From a virus, in the IMG/VR virus record IMGVR_UViG_3300007533_000023, positions 1 through 22,257 of that record: a DNA stretch of 22,257 nt; one strand, given 5' to 3'. Below, one piece after another: positions 22,031 to 22,257 of the stretch. The stretch's first letter is position 1. Each line of letters opens with the position of its first letter. The translations under genes and the position numbers were made by a program. The notes beneath the pieces were generated by a model. The model had not been told where the DNA came from. It searched no databases and saw only the letters and a list, made by a program, of their open reading frames with translations.

Positions 22031-22257
22031 ATGGCAGTCAACGCGAATTCCGTCATCGACGCATCCATCGACACGTTCAATCACGCGCTCTACGTGTCGA
22101 TCACAGACAAGGAAGACTACTGCTACACCAGCAGCACGCAACCGGACGTCACCGACGGGGTCACGGAATACCAGCCCTACTTCCAGAACTTGAGCGACAC
22201 TATCGTCGCTTGGCTCACGGACCCGCGTTCCGGATACGACTGGTCCAGTTACATCCA
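22031..22257 (+). CDS. 5' end of the next tail-region gene (truncated by window)
   Basis: An ATG at 22031 with RBS AGGA opens a frame that runs to the right edge (75 codons, no stop). It begins MAVNANSVIDASID and continues with aromatic-rich sequence (EYQPYFQNLSD, GYDWSSYI). No signal peptide is present and no family is recognised. Position right after PAAR suggests a baseplate or spike-associated protein. Confidence 0.55.
   Translation, partial: MAVNANSVIDASIDTFNHALYVSITDKEDYCYTSSTQPDVTDGVTEYQPYFQNLSDTIVAWLTDPRSGYDWSSYI

Overview
The window looks like part of a T4-superfamily myovirus genome infecting a Gram-negative host. Hallmarks are a gp17-type large terminase, the recombination genes uvsX, a probable uvsY and uvsW, a T4 gene 1-type deoxynucleotide kinase, a PAAR tail-spike tip, T4-like late-promoter octamers, and a lysis cassette with a two-component spanin. 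The spanin pair and a signal-peptide-bearing periplasmic-type protein imply a host with an outer membrane. Genes are tightly packed with many 4-50 nt overlaps, and no gap exceeds about 130 bp. No tRNA, IS element or CRISPR was seen.

Layout. 1-7998 (+): the end of an upstream gene, a P2 gpI-type baseplate protein carrying two LamG domains, a tail fibre with an S74 chaperone/autoprotease end, a glycine-rich adhesin, two adjacent QueC-like PP-loop ATPases, an unrecognised protein, and a PotD-like periplasmic solute-binding protein. 8006-10511 (-): a probable structural protein and the large terminase. 10540-11286 (+): a membrane-anchored trypsin-like protease, divergent from terminase across a perfect palindrome. 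11258-14866 (-): an unknown gene, a small beta-rich protein, a possible small terminase, a protein with a capsid-targeting-like N-terminus, then the lysis module (coiled-coil membrane protein, amidase, holin, i-spanin, o-spanin). 14993-22257 (mainly +): uvsX, uvsY-like, a small gene, uvsW, two unknowns, dNMP kinase, a DnaE-fragment protein, a GroES-like cochaperonin, an unknown, PAAR and a truncated gene. One minus-strand gene lies between uvsX and uvsY and overlaps the 3' end of uvsX.

How it works together. The right half is a replication/recombination module plus accessory folding and nucleotide genes. The left half builds the tail and packages DNA, and the middle lyses the cell. Octamers resembling the T4 late promoter (consensus about NTAAATAN) sit just before at least eight late-type genes, and in five cases they physically include the stop codon of the upstream gene.

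Most unusual: two QueC-like genes translationally coupled to a tail adhesin gene, a phage-borne PotD-like binding protein, a small free-standing piece of the bacterial replicase palm, a bidirectional late-promoter palindrome between terminase and a secreted protease, and two unlinked small proteins with T4-like capsid-targeting N-termini. All calls are by eye from sequence; no search was run.
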